A DNA stretch of 64,000 nucleotides. Origin: CFX2 sp014338005 (GTDB lineage: Bacteria; Chloroflexota; Anaerolineae; Aggregatilineales; Phototrophicaceae). Shown here piece by piece: positions 24,619 to 33,161 of this stretch. The position numbers and the translations under genes were made by a program. The first letter of the stretch is position 1, and every line of letters begins with the position of its first letter. The stretch lies in the NCBI GenBank assembly GCA_030263555.1, contig SZPE01000011.1, positions 10,486-74,485 of the forward strand. The letters run 5' to 3'. The notes under the pieces were generated by a model. That model worked only from the letters and a program-made list of their open reading frames with translations, ran no database searches and had not been told where the DNA came from.

Positions 24619-26547
24619 ATGTCGCGTAAATTTTTTATAGCTGCCGTCGTTTTGCTGCTGGCGGCCTGTTCCAGCACCGGCGGCGACCCCTACGGCGTTG
24701 CCCGCGAACGAGGGGTGATGACGGCCGTCGCCGCCACCCAGGTCTACGAAAAAGAAACCGCGCCCGCGCTGGTCGCGCCGCTCCCGGACGCCGTGTTCGA
24801 GCATCCCTACAACATCATTCTGAGGTGGGAATGGGAACGCCCCCTGCGGGGCGACGAAGTGTTCGACGTGCGCGTCTGGCGGGAGGGCGAGCCGCACTAC
24901 GGCATTACCTGGAGTCCCAGCAGCAGTTTTAACGCCAGCGACTGGCTGCGCTACCAGCAGCCGGGCGACTTTTACTGGTCGGTGGCGGTCATCACCGGCA
25001 GCGAAGGCCAGGTAGACCGCGAGATCAGCAGTGAAGCGCCGTCCCGCAAGTTCACGGTTTTGAGCAGCCGCCTGCCCACGCCGACCGCCGTCCCGGTGGC
25101 GGATACCATCGAACTGCCGCCCGGTTTTGTCGTCAAACCCTATGCCGAGCCGCCCACCAACCTGTCCGGCGTGATGAACTGGGGGCCGGACGGCGAACTG
25201 TACATCATGACACATGGCGGCGATATTTACGTGGCGCGCGACCTGAACGGCGACCGCTACGCCGAGGACATGAAGGCGCTGTTTATTGACCACGACGAAC
25301 TGCTGAGTTATGCCATCGGCATCGCGCTTCATGAAGGTGTGATTTATATCTCCGACAGCGGGCGCATCAGCACCTTCACCGACGGTGACGGTGACGGCAC
25401 ACTGGACACGCTGACGCCGATTGTTACCGGGCTGCCCTCGCTGCGGCATCCGTTCCATTCCAATAACCAGATCGAATTCGGGCCGGACGGCAAGCTGTAC
25501 GTGGGCATCGGCGCGAATACCGATCACGGGCCGCTGGACGGCTCCGACGAAACCAAAATCCTGCGGATGAACCCGGACGGCAGCGAACTGGAAGTGTTCG
25601 CCACCGGCTTCCGCAACCCCAATGACATCACGTTTTCGCCGGAAGGCGAGCTGTTCACGATTGACAACAACCCGAACGAGTTCGGCCCCGACCTGCGCTA
25701 CCTGCCGGGCGAGGAAGTTAACTATGTGCAGTTCGGCAAGGACTACGGCTTCCCGCGCGTATACGGCACGATCAACCTGATAAACGATCCCAGCGAACCG
25801 CCGGTCACTGAATTTTATTCCTCGGTGGGGGTGAGCGGCATCGTTTATTATGCTGCCGACCAGTTCCCGGAATATTACCGGGGCGGCCTATTTGTGACGC
25901 AGTTCGGCACGGCAGCGCCCAGCCCGGTGGCGCGCAGCCTGCAAAATGGGCGGCAGGTGGTGTTCGTGAAGATGGAAAAAACGTCCGATGGCCGCTACGT
26001 AGGCGACTGGGAAACCTTCGCCGCGTTTGACGAAACGCTGATTGACTTTCGCCCGGTGGATGTGACCGTCGGGCCGGACGGCGCGCTGTACGTGCTGGAG
26101 TGGTTCTCCAGCACGGTATACCGCATCGAATACGTGGGCGAAAGCGCGCAGCTGGCGGTGCTGCCCACGCCTACGCCCACACTGCCGCCGACGCCCGCGC
26201 CGCCCGACCTGCTGGCCGAAGGCGAGGCGCTGTTCCTGTGGGGCGCGCAGGATGCCCCCGCCTGCGTCACCTGCCACCTGCTGGACGGGACCGCCAGCGC
26301 CATCGCGCCGTCGCTGCTGGGGATTCGCTACTGGGCGGAAGAACGTTCCACCCAGTTCGGCATCGAGGAATATATCTACAAGTCCATCGTGGAGCCGAAC
26401 CTGTTTGTCGTGCCGGGGTATAACGCCAGTTACATGTACCTGGATTACGGCAAACGCTACACCATTGACCAGATCGAGGCGCTGGTGGCTTACGTGCTGT
26501 CGCTCGACCCCGCGCCGCCCACGCCGACCCCAACCGGGATGGGTTAA
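24619..26547 (+). CDS. PQQ-type dehydrogenase-like lipoprotein with C-terminal cytochrome c
   Basis: A 642-residue exported protein. The signal peptide MSRKFFIAAVVLLLAAC ends in a lipobox with Cys17. Residues about 50-150 form a beta-sandwich-like domain, and about 165-515 a six-bladed propeller of the glucose/sorbosone dehydrogenase family (PPGFVVKPYAE, WGPDGELYIMTHGGD, HSNNQIEFGPDGKLYVGIGAN, FRNPNDITF, DVTVGPDGALYVLEW). A Pro/Thr linker near 520-530 leads to a small cytochrome c with CVTCH near 549-553. The layout predicts a surface dehydrogenase that passes electrons to its own haem. PQQ dependence and sugar substrate are family-level inference. The start ATG is chosen because the lipoprotein signal begins there and GAGGAA is upstream. 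Confidence 0.88.
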   Translation: MSRKFFIAAVVLLLAACSSTGGDPYGVARERGVMTAVAATQVYEKETAPALVAPLPDAVFEHPYNIILRWEWERPLRGDEVFDVRVWREGEPHYGITWSPSSSFNASDWLRYQQPGDFYWSVAVITGSEGQVDREISSEAPSRKFTVLSSRLPTPTAVPVADTIELPPGFVVKPYAEPPTNLSGVMNWGPDGELYIMTHGGDIYVARDLNGDRYAEDMKALFIDHDELLSYAIGIALHEGVIYISDSGRISTFTDGDGDGTLDTLTPIVTGLPSLRHPFHSNNQIEFGPDGKLYVGIGANTDHGPLDGSDETKILRMNPDGSELEVFATGFRNPNDITFSPEGELFTIDNNPNEFGPDLRYLPGEEVNYVQFGKDYGFPRVYGTINLINDPSEPPVTEFYSSVGVSGIVYYAADQFPEYYRGGLFVTQFGTAAPSPVARSLQNGRQVVFVKMEKTSDGRYVGDWETFAAFDETLIDFRPVDVTVGPDGALYVLEWFSSTVYRIEYVGESAQLAVLPTPTPTLPPTPAPPDLLAEGEALFLWGAQDAPACVTCHLLDGTASAIAPSLLGIRYWAEERSTQFGIEEYIYKSIVEPNLFVVPGYNASYMYLDYGKRYTIDQIEALVAYVLSLDPAPPTPTPTGMG

Positions 26548-26575
26548 CCATCTGTTTTTTCCGCAAATCTGCATG

Positions 26576-26601
26576 AGGACACGGCCTGGCCGTGTCCTTT
26601 C
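26576..26601 (+). terminator. Intrinsic terminator after the lipoprotein gene
   Basis: AGGACACGGC, loop CTG, GCCGTGTCCT, then TTCATTAATTTT. It separates the lipoprotein gene from the E2/E1 operon. Confidence 0.8.
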
Positions 26602-26637
26602 ATTAATTTTGGTTTCTGATTTGGTAGTTTCCTTTGG

Positions 26638-26684
26638 TTTCGAAATGCGGTAAACTAGTTTTGATTTCGTTCGCTTTCGAAAGC
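26638..26684 (+). promoter_or_regulatory. Paired TTTCGAAA dyads in the E2/E1 operon promoter region
   Basis: TTTCGAAA occurs at 26638-26645 and again at 26675-26682, the second inside a 12-base perfect palindrome GCTTTCGAAAGC (26673-26684). Between them lies TAAACTAGTTTT, which could hold a -10 (TAAACT, 26651-26656). A CpG-centred palindrome is typical of LacI-family operators. The dyads lie 37-83 bases before the start of the E2 gene. Confidence 0.55.
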
Positions 26685-26720
26685 TTCAGGCTTGACCTCA
26701 CAGGCTAAGGTGAAAACCCG

Positions 26721-28070
26721 ATGGCAACTGTCGTAACGATGCCCCGCTTGGGCAATACTGTCGAGAGCAGCATTATCGTGCGCTGGATCAAACAGAAGGG
26801 GGAAACGGTCGCCGAAGGCGAGGCGCTGTGCGAGGTGGAAACCGACAAAGCCACCCTGGAAGTGCCGAGTCCGGTTTCCGGCACGCTGCTGGAGATGTTT
26901 TTCGCCGAAGGTGACGACGTGCCGGTGATGACCACCATTGCGGCCATCGGCGCGCCGGGCGAAAACGTCGAATCGCTGCGTCCCGGCGGGGCCGTTTCCG
27001 CTGTGCCGGCAGCAGCCCCGGCAGAACCGCCCGCCGGTCGCCAGCCGGCGGCAGAGCAGTCCTCCGCGCCGGCCGCCGGCGCAGAAGTTCCGGTCGTTGG
27101 CGTGTCGCCGCGCGCGCGCAGCCTGGCAAAACAGAAGGGTTTTGACCCGGTTGGGCTGGCCGGCAGCGGCCCCGGCGGTCGAGTCATCGAGCGCGACGTG
27201 CTGGCCGCCCTGGCCGCGCGCCCGCGTATGACGCCGCTGGCGCAGGCGATGGTTTCCAAAGGTGAGTTTGTCGCCCCGCCGAAAGGCTCCGGCGCGGGCG
27301 GGCGCATCACTTCCAAAGACCTGTCGCCCGCCGCTGCGCCTCTACCGGCGGCCATGCCGCAGCCCGGCGCGGAAGATGAAGTCGAAGTCGTGCCGGTGCG
27401 CGGCGTTCGTAAGGTCATCGCCGAACGGATGCTGGCCTCCATGCAAACGACAGCGCAGCTTACGCTCAACACCTCCGCCGACGCGCGGGCGCTGCTGGCC
27501 TACCGCAAACGCCTGAAAAACAGCCCCGAAGCCCTGGGTTTGCAAAAAGTGACCATCAACGACCTGGTGCATTTTGCCGTGTCGCGCACGCTGCCGCTGT
27601 TCCGCGACCTGAACGCGCTGTTCGAGGGCGATCAGATCAGCCTGTACCGCGCCGTCAACCTGGGCTTTGCGGTGGATACGCCGCGCGGCCTGATCGTGCC
27701 GGTCATCCGCCGCGCCGACCGGCTGAGCTTGCGGCAGCTGGCGGCGGAAGCGTCCCGGCTGGCCGCTGCCTGCCAGGACGGCAAAGCCTCGCCCGACGAC
27801 CTGAGCGGCGGCACGTTCACCGTCACCAACCTGGGCAGCCTGGGCATCGAGAGTTTTACGCCGGTGTTGAACCCGCCGCAGGTGGCGATTCTGGGCGTGA
27901 GCAGCATCAACCTGAAGCCGGTCGAGGTGGATGGGCAGGTGGAGTTCGTCCCGCACCTGGGGCTGTCATTGACGATCAACCATCAGGTGGTGGACGGCGC
28001 GCCCGCCGCCCACTTCTTGCAGGCGCTGGGCCAGAATTTAGCTCAACTGGACGTTTTACTGGCGCTGTAG
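26721..28070 (+). CDS. Dihydrolipoamide acyltransferase (E2) of a 2-oxo acid dehydrogenase complex
   Basis: A 449-residue E2. The lipoyl domain (1-77) has the lipoylated Lys43 in VETDKATLEV. Then come an Ala/Pro linker and two peripheral-subunit-binding-like domains: SPRARSLAKQKGFDPVGLAGSGPGG near 130-155 and TPLAQAMVSKG...GAGGRITSKDL near 173-200. The catalytic acyltransferase domain ends with INHQVVDGAP (His and Asp of HxxxDG near 421-425). It heads an operon with a fused E1 and polyol/sugar genes. No E3 is present in the operon, so E3 is probably shared. The acyl group transferred cannot be deduced. Confidence 0.92.
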   Translation: MATVVTMPRLGNTVESSIIVRWIKQKGETVAEGEALCEVETDKATLEVPSPVSGTLLEMFFAEGDDVPVMTTIAAIGAPGENVESLRPGGAVSAVPAAAPAEPPAGRQPAAEQSSAPAAGAEVPVVGVSPRARSLAKQKGFDPVGLAGSGPGGRVIERDVLAALAARPRMTPLAQAMVSKGEFVAPPKGSGAGGRITSKDLSPAAAPLPAAMPQPGAEDEVEVVPVRGVRKVIAERMLASMQTTAQLTLNTSADARALLAYRKRLKNSPEALGLQKVTINDLVHFAVSRTLPLFRDLNALFEGDQISLYRAVNLGFAVDTPRGLIVPVIRRADRLSLRQLAAEASRLAAACQDGKASPDDLSGGTFTVTNLGSLGIESFTPVLNPPQVAILGVSSINLKPVEVDGQVEFVPHLGLSLTINHQVVDGAPAAHFLQALGQNLAQLDVLLAL

Positions 28071-28109
28071 CCGCCAGCCGCAGACGATGTTTTAATGAGG
28101 GAAAAACCC

Positions 28110-30569
28110 ATGACCAAATCCATCCTGATTGACCCGTCCGATGTTCGCAAACGAACCGTCCTCAAAAGCGTCGAAATTCCTATCAACGATTATGTCCCAG
28201 ACCCGGCGCTGGAAGCGGCCAGATACAGGCGAGAAAACCTGCTGCGGATTTTCCGGGATATGGCCTACATCCGCGAATTTGAAACCATGCTCGACCGGAT
28301 TAAAAAAGAGGGCGTTTACGAGGGCATCGAATACAACCACAAAGGCCCGGCGCATCTGTCCATCGGCCAGGAAGCCGCCGCCGTCGGCATGGCCTATAAC
28401 CTGACGCCGGAGGACTTCATTTTCGGCTCGCACCGCAGTCACGGTGAAATTCTGGCGAAAAGCCTGTCCGCCATCCACCAGATGTTCGACGACGAACTGA
28501 CCGAAATCATGGCGAACTACATGGACGGCAAACCGCTGCGGGTGGTGGAAACTTTCTCCAAACACACCAACATGAAGGAACTGGCGGTTGATTATGCCCT
28601 GTACGGCACGCTGGCCGAAATTTTTGGCCGCGACGCTGGTTTTAACCGGGGCATGGGCGGCTCGATGCACGCTTTCTTCCCGCCCTTCGGCGTGATGCCC
28701 AACAACGCCATCGTCGGCGGCGCGGCGGATATTGCCGTCGGCGGGGCGCTGTACAAGCGCGTGAACCGCAAGCCGGGCATCGTCGTCGCTAACATCGGCG
28801 ACGCTTCGATGGGCTGCGGCCCGGTGTGGGAAGCCATGATGTTCGCCGCGATGGATCAGTACCGGACGCTGTGGGACAAAGAAATCGGCGGCGCGCCGCC
28901 CATCATCTTCAACTTCATGAACAACTTCTACGGTATGGGCGGCCAGACGATGGGCGAAACGATGGGCTTCGGCATCCTGGCGCGCGTTGGCCTGGGCGTG
29001 AACCCGGAGGCCATGCACGCCGAACGTGTGGACGGTTACAACCCGCTGGCCGTCGCCGACGCCATCGCACGCAAGAAAAAGGTGCTGGAAGCCGGGGACG
29101 GGCCGGTGCTGCTGGACACGGTGACGTACCGCTTCGCCGGGCATTCGCCGTCCGATGCGTCATCGTACCGCGATAAAACCGAAGTAGACCTGTGGCGCGT
29201 TCAGGACTCCCTGGTAAGCTACCGGGAATATCTGAAAGAAAACGGCCACGCCGATGATGCCCAACTTGACGCCATCCAGGCGGAAATCAAAGAACGCATT
29301 ATCAAAGTGACGCAGGCGGCGGTATCGCTGGAACTGTCGCCGCGCGTGGATACCAGCGTGGACACCATCGGCGGCATGATGTTCTCCAACCAGTTCAAAG
29401 ATCGCATGGCCGACGGCACGCCGGAAGTGTTAATCCCCAAAGACGAAAGCCGCCTGAAAACGACGCTGGCGAAACACCGCTTCGGCCTTAAGGACGGCAA
29501 ACCGCTGCCGCGCCTGCAATGCCTGACCTACGCCGAGGCGCTGTTCGAGGCCATGATTCACCGCTTTTACGAAGACCCCACCATGATTGCCTATGGTGAG
29601 GAAAACCGCGATTGGGGCGGCGCGTTCGGCGTGTATCGCGGCCTGACCGAATGCCTGCCGTACCACCGCCTGTTCAACTCGCCCATCTCGGAAGGCGCGA
29701 TTGTCGGCACGGCGGTCGGTTACGCGCTGTGCGGCGGGCGCGTGGTGGCGGAACTGATGTACTGCGATTTTATGGGGCGCGCCGGCGACGAAATTTTCAA
29801 CCAGATGTCGAAGTGGCAGGCCATGTCCGCCGGGGTGCTGCAAATGCCGCTGGTGCTGCGGGTGTCGGTGGGCGCGAAATATGGCGCGCAGCACTCGCAG
29901 GACTGGACTTCCATTGTGGCGCACATCCCCGGCCTTAAAGTGATGTTCCCGGCCACGCCCTACGACGCGAAGGGTATGCTGAACCTGGCGCTGCGTGGGA
30001 CCGACCCGGTGGTATTTTTCGAGAGCCAGCGGCTTTATCCTGAGCCGGAAATCCTGGTCGAAGGCGGCGTGCCGACCGAATATTACGAGGTGGAGATGGG
30101 CGAGCCGGCGCTGCGCCGCGAAGGTTCGGACATCACCATCGTGACCATCGGCGCGACGCTGTACCGCGCGCTGGAGGCCGCCGACGAACTGCAAGCCAGA
30201 TACGGCCTCTCCTGCGAGGTGATTGACGCGCGTTTCATCAACCCGCTTAACTACGACAAAATCCTGGCTTCGGTGCGTAAAACCGGCAAGGTCGTGCTGG
30301 CGTCGGACGCCAGCGAACGCGGCTCGTTCCTGCATACTATTGCCTCGAACATCAGCCAGCTGGCGTTCGATTTTCTGGACGGCCCGGTGGCGGTGGTCGG
30401 CGCGCGCAACTGGATTACCCCGGCTGCCGAACTGGAGGACGCCTTCTTCCCGCAGAAGGAATGGATTATTGACACCATTCACGAGCGCGTTTTGCCGCTG
30501 CCGGGGCATCAGGTGACGACCGTCCAGACCAACGACGAAATCCTGCGGCGCTACCGGCTGGGGGTCTGA
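28110..30569 (+). CDS. Fused E1 alpha/beta thiamine-dependent 2-oxo acid (or acetoin-type) dehydrogenase
   Basis: An 819-residue single chain with both halves of a heterotetrameric E1. The alpha half (about 40-430) carries the cofactor motif GDASMGCG...NN; the beta half (about 475-815) carries YGEENRDWGG, LFNSPISEGAIVGTAVGYAL and DARFINPLNYDKI. The GDx-to-NN spacing is 38 residues against about 25-28 usual, because of an insertion with YRTLWDKEIGGA. The start at 28110 is preferred since GAGGGA is 7 bases upstream; an ATG at 28095 overlaps this site. It follows the E2 gene by 39 bases. Neighbours act on polyols and ketoses, not on branched-chain acids, so the substrate may be a keto acid or an alpha-hydroxyketone derived from a sugar. 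Confidence 0.9.
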   Translation: MTKSILIDPSDVRKRTVLKSVEIPINDYVPDPALEAARYRRENLLRIFRDMAYIREFETMLDRIKKEGVYEGIEYNHKGPAHLSIGQEAAAVGMAYNLTPEDFIFGSHRSHGEILAKSLSAIHQMFDDELTEIMANYMDGKPLRVVETFSKHTNMKELAVDYALYGTLAEIFGRDAGFNRGMGGSMHAFFPPFGVMPNNAIVGGAADIAVGGALYKRVNRKPGIVVANIGDASMGCGPVWEAMMFAAMDQYRTLWDKEIGGAPPIIFNFMNNFYGMGGQTMGETMGFGILARVGLGVNPEAMHAERVDGYNPLAVADAIARKKKVLEAGDGPVLLDTVTYRFAGHSPSDASSYRDKTEVDLWRVQDSLVSYREYLKENGHADDAQLDAIQAEIKERIIKVTQAAVSLELSPRVDTSVDTIGGMMFSNQFKDRMADGTPEVLIPKDESRLKTTLAKHRFGLKDGKPLPRLQCLTYAEALFEAMIHRFYEDPTMIAYGEENRDWGGAFGVYRGLTECLPYHRLFNSPISEGAIVGTAVGYALCGGRVVAELMYCDFMGRAGDEIFNQMSKWQAMSAGVLQMPLVLRVSVGAKYGAQHSQDWTSIVAHIPGLKVMFPATPYDAKGMLNLALRGTDPVVFFESQRLYPEPEILVEGGVPTEYYEVEMGEPALRREGSDITIVTIGATLYRALEAADELQARYGLSCEVIDARFINPLNYDKILASVRKTGKVVLASDASERGSFLHTIASNISQLAFDFLDGPVAVVGARNWITPAAELEDAFFPQKEWIIDTIHERVLPLPGHQVTTVQTNDEILRRYRLGV

Positions 30570-30573
30570 GATC

Positions 30574-31722
30574 ATGCCCGACGAAGCCGCCCGCTGCCCG
30601 CGCATCTTTCTGGCCCTGGACAACTGTTTCGCGTCCAAACGCTGGACAACGCCGGACGAGTGGATGGCTATCGCGGCGGAAATGGGGGTCTACGCTATCG
30701 AAGCCAGCGCCGATAACGAGTGCGACCCCTTGTACAGCCCGCCGGAGGCGCTGCGCGACTGGGTTGAGGAGGCGAGGGCGGCTTCGGCGCGCACCGGCGT
30801 GCGGGTGGTGAACTTTTATTCCGGGCATGGCACGTATACCACCCTGGGGCTGGGGCATCCCGACGCCAGGGTGCGCGACCACATCCAGCATAACTGGCTG
30901 GAGCCGATGATTCGCAGCGCCGCCGCGCTGGAGGCCGGGCTGGGCTTTTTCTGCCATGCCTTCCCGCAGGCGGCGCTGTACGACCCGGCGCGTTATGCCC
31001 AGGCCGAAAACGACCTGTTCGACCGGCTGGCGGCGCTGGCGGCGCTGGCGGCATCGCTCGGCCTGCGCGGGCTGTCGGTGGAGCAGATGTACAGCCCGCA
31101 CCAGCCGCCCTGGACGATCAACGGGGCGCGGCGGTTTTTGGCAGAAGTCACCCGCCGCGCCGGCGCGCCCCTGTATATCACGCTGGATACGGGCCACCAC
31201 ACCGGCCAGCGCCTTTACCGGCGTCCCGATGCGAGGCAGATCGCGGTTTATGCCGAGGCGGCGCGCCGGGGCGAGACCGCGCCGGATACCTGGATGGGCG
31301 GCGCGCCGGGCGGCAGCGCCGACGAGGTGGCGGCTTACATCGCCGCGCGGCCTTATCTGTTTGCGGAGGAGAGCGACGGCGACCTGTACGGCTGGCTGCG
31401 GGCGCTGGGGCGCTGTTCGCCCATCATTCATTTGCAGCAGACCGATGGCAGCGCATCCAAACACCAGCCGTTTACCCCGGCCTTTAACGCCGGCGGGCAG
31501 GTTAGGCCGGAGTGGGTGCTGGCGGCGCTCAAGGAATCGTTCGAGGCTGCGGATGACTCGCCGGATGGCCTGCCGCCCTGCCGCGAAATTTACCTGACGC
31601 TGGAACTGTTCAGCAGCACTGCCGAACGCCCGGCGCAAATCCTGTCGAACATCCGGCAGTCGGTGATCTACTGGCGGCAGTTCATCCCGGAAGACGGCCT
31701 GCCGCTTGACCAACTGGCGTGA
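30574..31722 (+). CDS. TIM-barrel sugar isomerase/epimerase-like protein
   Basis: A 382-residue protein of the xylose isomerase-like TIM-barrel superfamily. It begins RIFLALDNCFASKRW and shows metal/substrate-type strands: GVYAIEASADNE near 48, VRVVNFYSGHGTY near 83, GLRGLSVEQMYSPHQPPW near 165, LYITLDTGHHTGQ near 195 and SPIIHLQQTDG near 285, with a C-terminal EIYLTLELFSS. The acidic and His residues of the E-D-H-E metal site can be recognised in these strands. It starts 4 bases after the E1 gene. Relatives act on keto/aldo sugars or their phosphates in pentitol and tetritol pathways. The substrate is unknown. Confidence 0.8.
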   Translation: MPDEAARCPRIFLALDNCFASKRWTTPDEWMAIAAEMGVYAIEASADNECDPLYSPPEALRDWVEEARAASARTGVRVVNFYSGHGTYTTLGLGHPDARVRDHIQHNWLEPMIRSAAALEAGLGFFCHAFPQAALYDPARYAQAENDLFDRLAALAALAASLGLRGLSVEQMYSPHQPPWTINGARRFLAEVTRRAGAPLYITLDTGHHTGQRLYRRPDARQIAVYAEAARRGETAPDTWMGGAPGGSADEVAAYIAARPYLFAEESDGDLYGWLRALGRCSPIIHLQQTDGSASKHQPFTPAFNAGGQVRPEWVLAALKESFEAADDSPDGLPPCREIYLTLELFSSTAERPAQILSNIRQSVIYWRQFIPEDGLPLDQLA

Positions 31723-31799
31723 GAAGCATAAATCGGGGCGGGGAAAATCTCGCCTCTGTGTTGTTTAAACTGAAATTATCACAAGGAAAAGCGCCTATT

Positions 31800-33146
31800 A
31801 TGGCCTCAGAAGAAAACCTGATTACCGAACTGGAAAATCGTTTGAACGACTTCGACGCGGCAGCCCGTGCGGAGGCGCTGGCGGAACTGGCCGCGCTGGC
31901 GCAGCGGGGCGCAGTCGCTTTCGAGCCGCCCCGCGAGGCCGCCAACCTGCACTGCCACACCTTTTTTTCGTTTAACGCTTACGGTTATTCACCCTCGGCG
32001 CTGGCCTGGCTGGCGAAACGGCGCGGTTACGCCGCGATGGGCATTGTGGATTTTGACGTGCTGGACGCGGTGGATGAATTCCTGGATGCCTGCGAGCTGC
32101 TTGGCGTGCGCGGCAGCGCCGGCATCGAAACGCGCGTGTTTGTGCCGGAGTTCGCCACACGGGAAATTAACTCGCCGGGCGAACCGGGCGTTTATTATCA
32201 CATGGGCATCGGCTTCAGCACCGGGCGCGTGTCGGAAACCGGCGCGGCTGTCCTGGCCGACCTGCGGCAGCGTGCCGCGCGGCGCAACCGCCAGATCATC
32301 GAGCGCGTGAACGCCCACCTTGACCCTGTGATGGTGGATTATGAGGCCGACATCCTGCCCCTGACGCCGGGCGGAAACCCCACCGAGCGTCATCTGGTGC
32401 TGGCGTATGTGCGCGCCGCTGCCCAACGTTTCCCCGACCCGACCGGATTCTGGGCCGGCAGGCTGGGTTTGAGCGTCGAGCAGGTGGAAAAGCTGATTGC
32501 CGACGCGCCGGCCTTCCAGAACACCGTCCGCACGAAGCTGATGAAACAGGGCGGCGTGGGTTATGTGCAGCCGGAGTCCGGCATGTTCCCGACGGTTGAA
32601 ACCTTCCACCAACTGATCGAGGACGGCCAGGCTTTACCCTGCGCGACCTGGCTGGACGGCACTTCCGCCGGGGAGCAGGCCATTGGGGAACTGCTGGAAC
32701 TGTTGATGAACAAAGGCGCGGTCGCCATGAACATCATCCCCGACCGCAACTGGAACATCGGCGACCCGGAAATGCGCCGCGTGAAGGTGCAGAACCTTTA
32801 CAACGTGGTGCGCGTGGCGCAAGACCTGGCGCTGCCGCTGAACGTCGGCACGGAGATGAACAGCTTCGGCCAAAAGCTGGTGGACGACTTCGACGCACCG
32901 GAGCTGGCCCCCGTGCGAGAGGCTTTTATGGACGGCGCGTATTTCATCTACGGGCATACGGTTTTACAGCGCGCCGCCGGGATGGGCTTCCAGAGCGCCT
33001 GGGCCAAACAGCATTTGCCATCCCGCCCGGAGCGGGTGGCGTTTTACACCCGCGCAGGCCGCCGGCTGCCGCCGGGTCCGGCGGGCGCGTTGGGGCTGAA
33101 CCCTGATTTAACGCCGGATGATATTTTATCAAAACCCTTTGCGTGA
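31800..33146 (+). CDS. PHP-domain protein of the sugar operon
   Basis: A 448-residue protein with an N-terminal PHP (polymerase and histidinol phosphatase) fold: NLHCHTFFSFNAYGYSP near residues 50-66 is the first HxHxxxS metal motif, AMGIVDFDVLDAV near 78 the second, and RGSAGIETRVF near 103 supplies the acidic residue. Late His in YFIYGHTVLQ may complete the site. The start at 31800 has AAGGAAAA upstream; an upstream in-frame codon at 31719 overlaps the previous gene's end. PHP proteins are metal-dependent phosphatases, phosphodiesterases or amidohydrolases; here dephosphorylation of a sugar phosphate or opening of a lactone would suit the operon. This is inference. Confidence 0.8.
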   Translation: MASEENLITELENRLNDFDAAARAEALAELAALAQRGAVAFEPPREAANLHCHTFFSFNAYGYSPSALAWLAKRRGYAAMGIVDFDVLDAVDEFLDACELLGVRGSAGIETRVFVPEFATREINSPGEPGVYYHMGIGFSTGRVSETGAAVLADLRQRAARRNRQIIERVNAHLDPVMVDYEADILPLTPGGNPTERHLVLAYVRAAAQRFPDPTGFWAGRLGLSVEQVEKLIADAPAFQNTVRTKLMKQGGVGYVQPESGMFPTVETFHQLIEDGQALPCATWLDGTSAGEQAIGELLELLMNKGAVAMNIIPDRNWNIGDPEMRRVKVQNLYNVVRVAQDLALPLNVGTEMNSFGQKLVDDFDAPELAPVREAFMDGAYFIYGHTVLQRAAGMGFQSAWAKQHLPSRPERVAFYTRAGRRLPPGPAGALGLNPDLTPDDILSKPFA

Positions 33147-33161
33147 GAAGGAGAAGGTGCG

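Noticed and set aside
28095..28097. ATG five codons before the chosen E1 start
   Set aside because: It overlaps the GAGGGA site that is correctly placed for the ATG at 28110, and has no ribosome site of its own.
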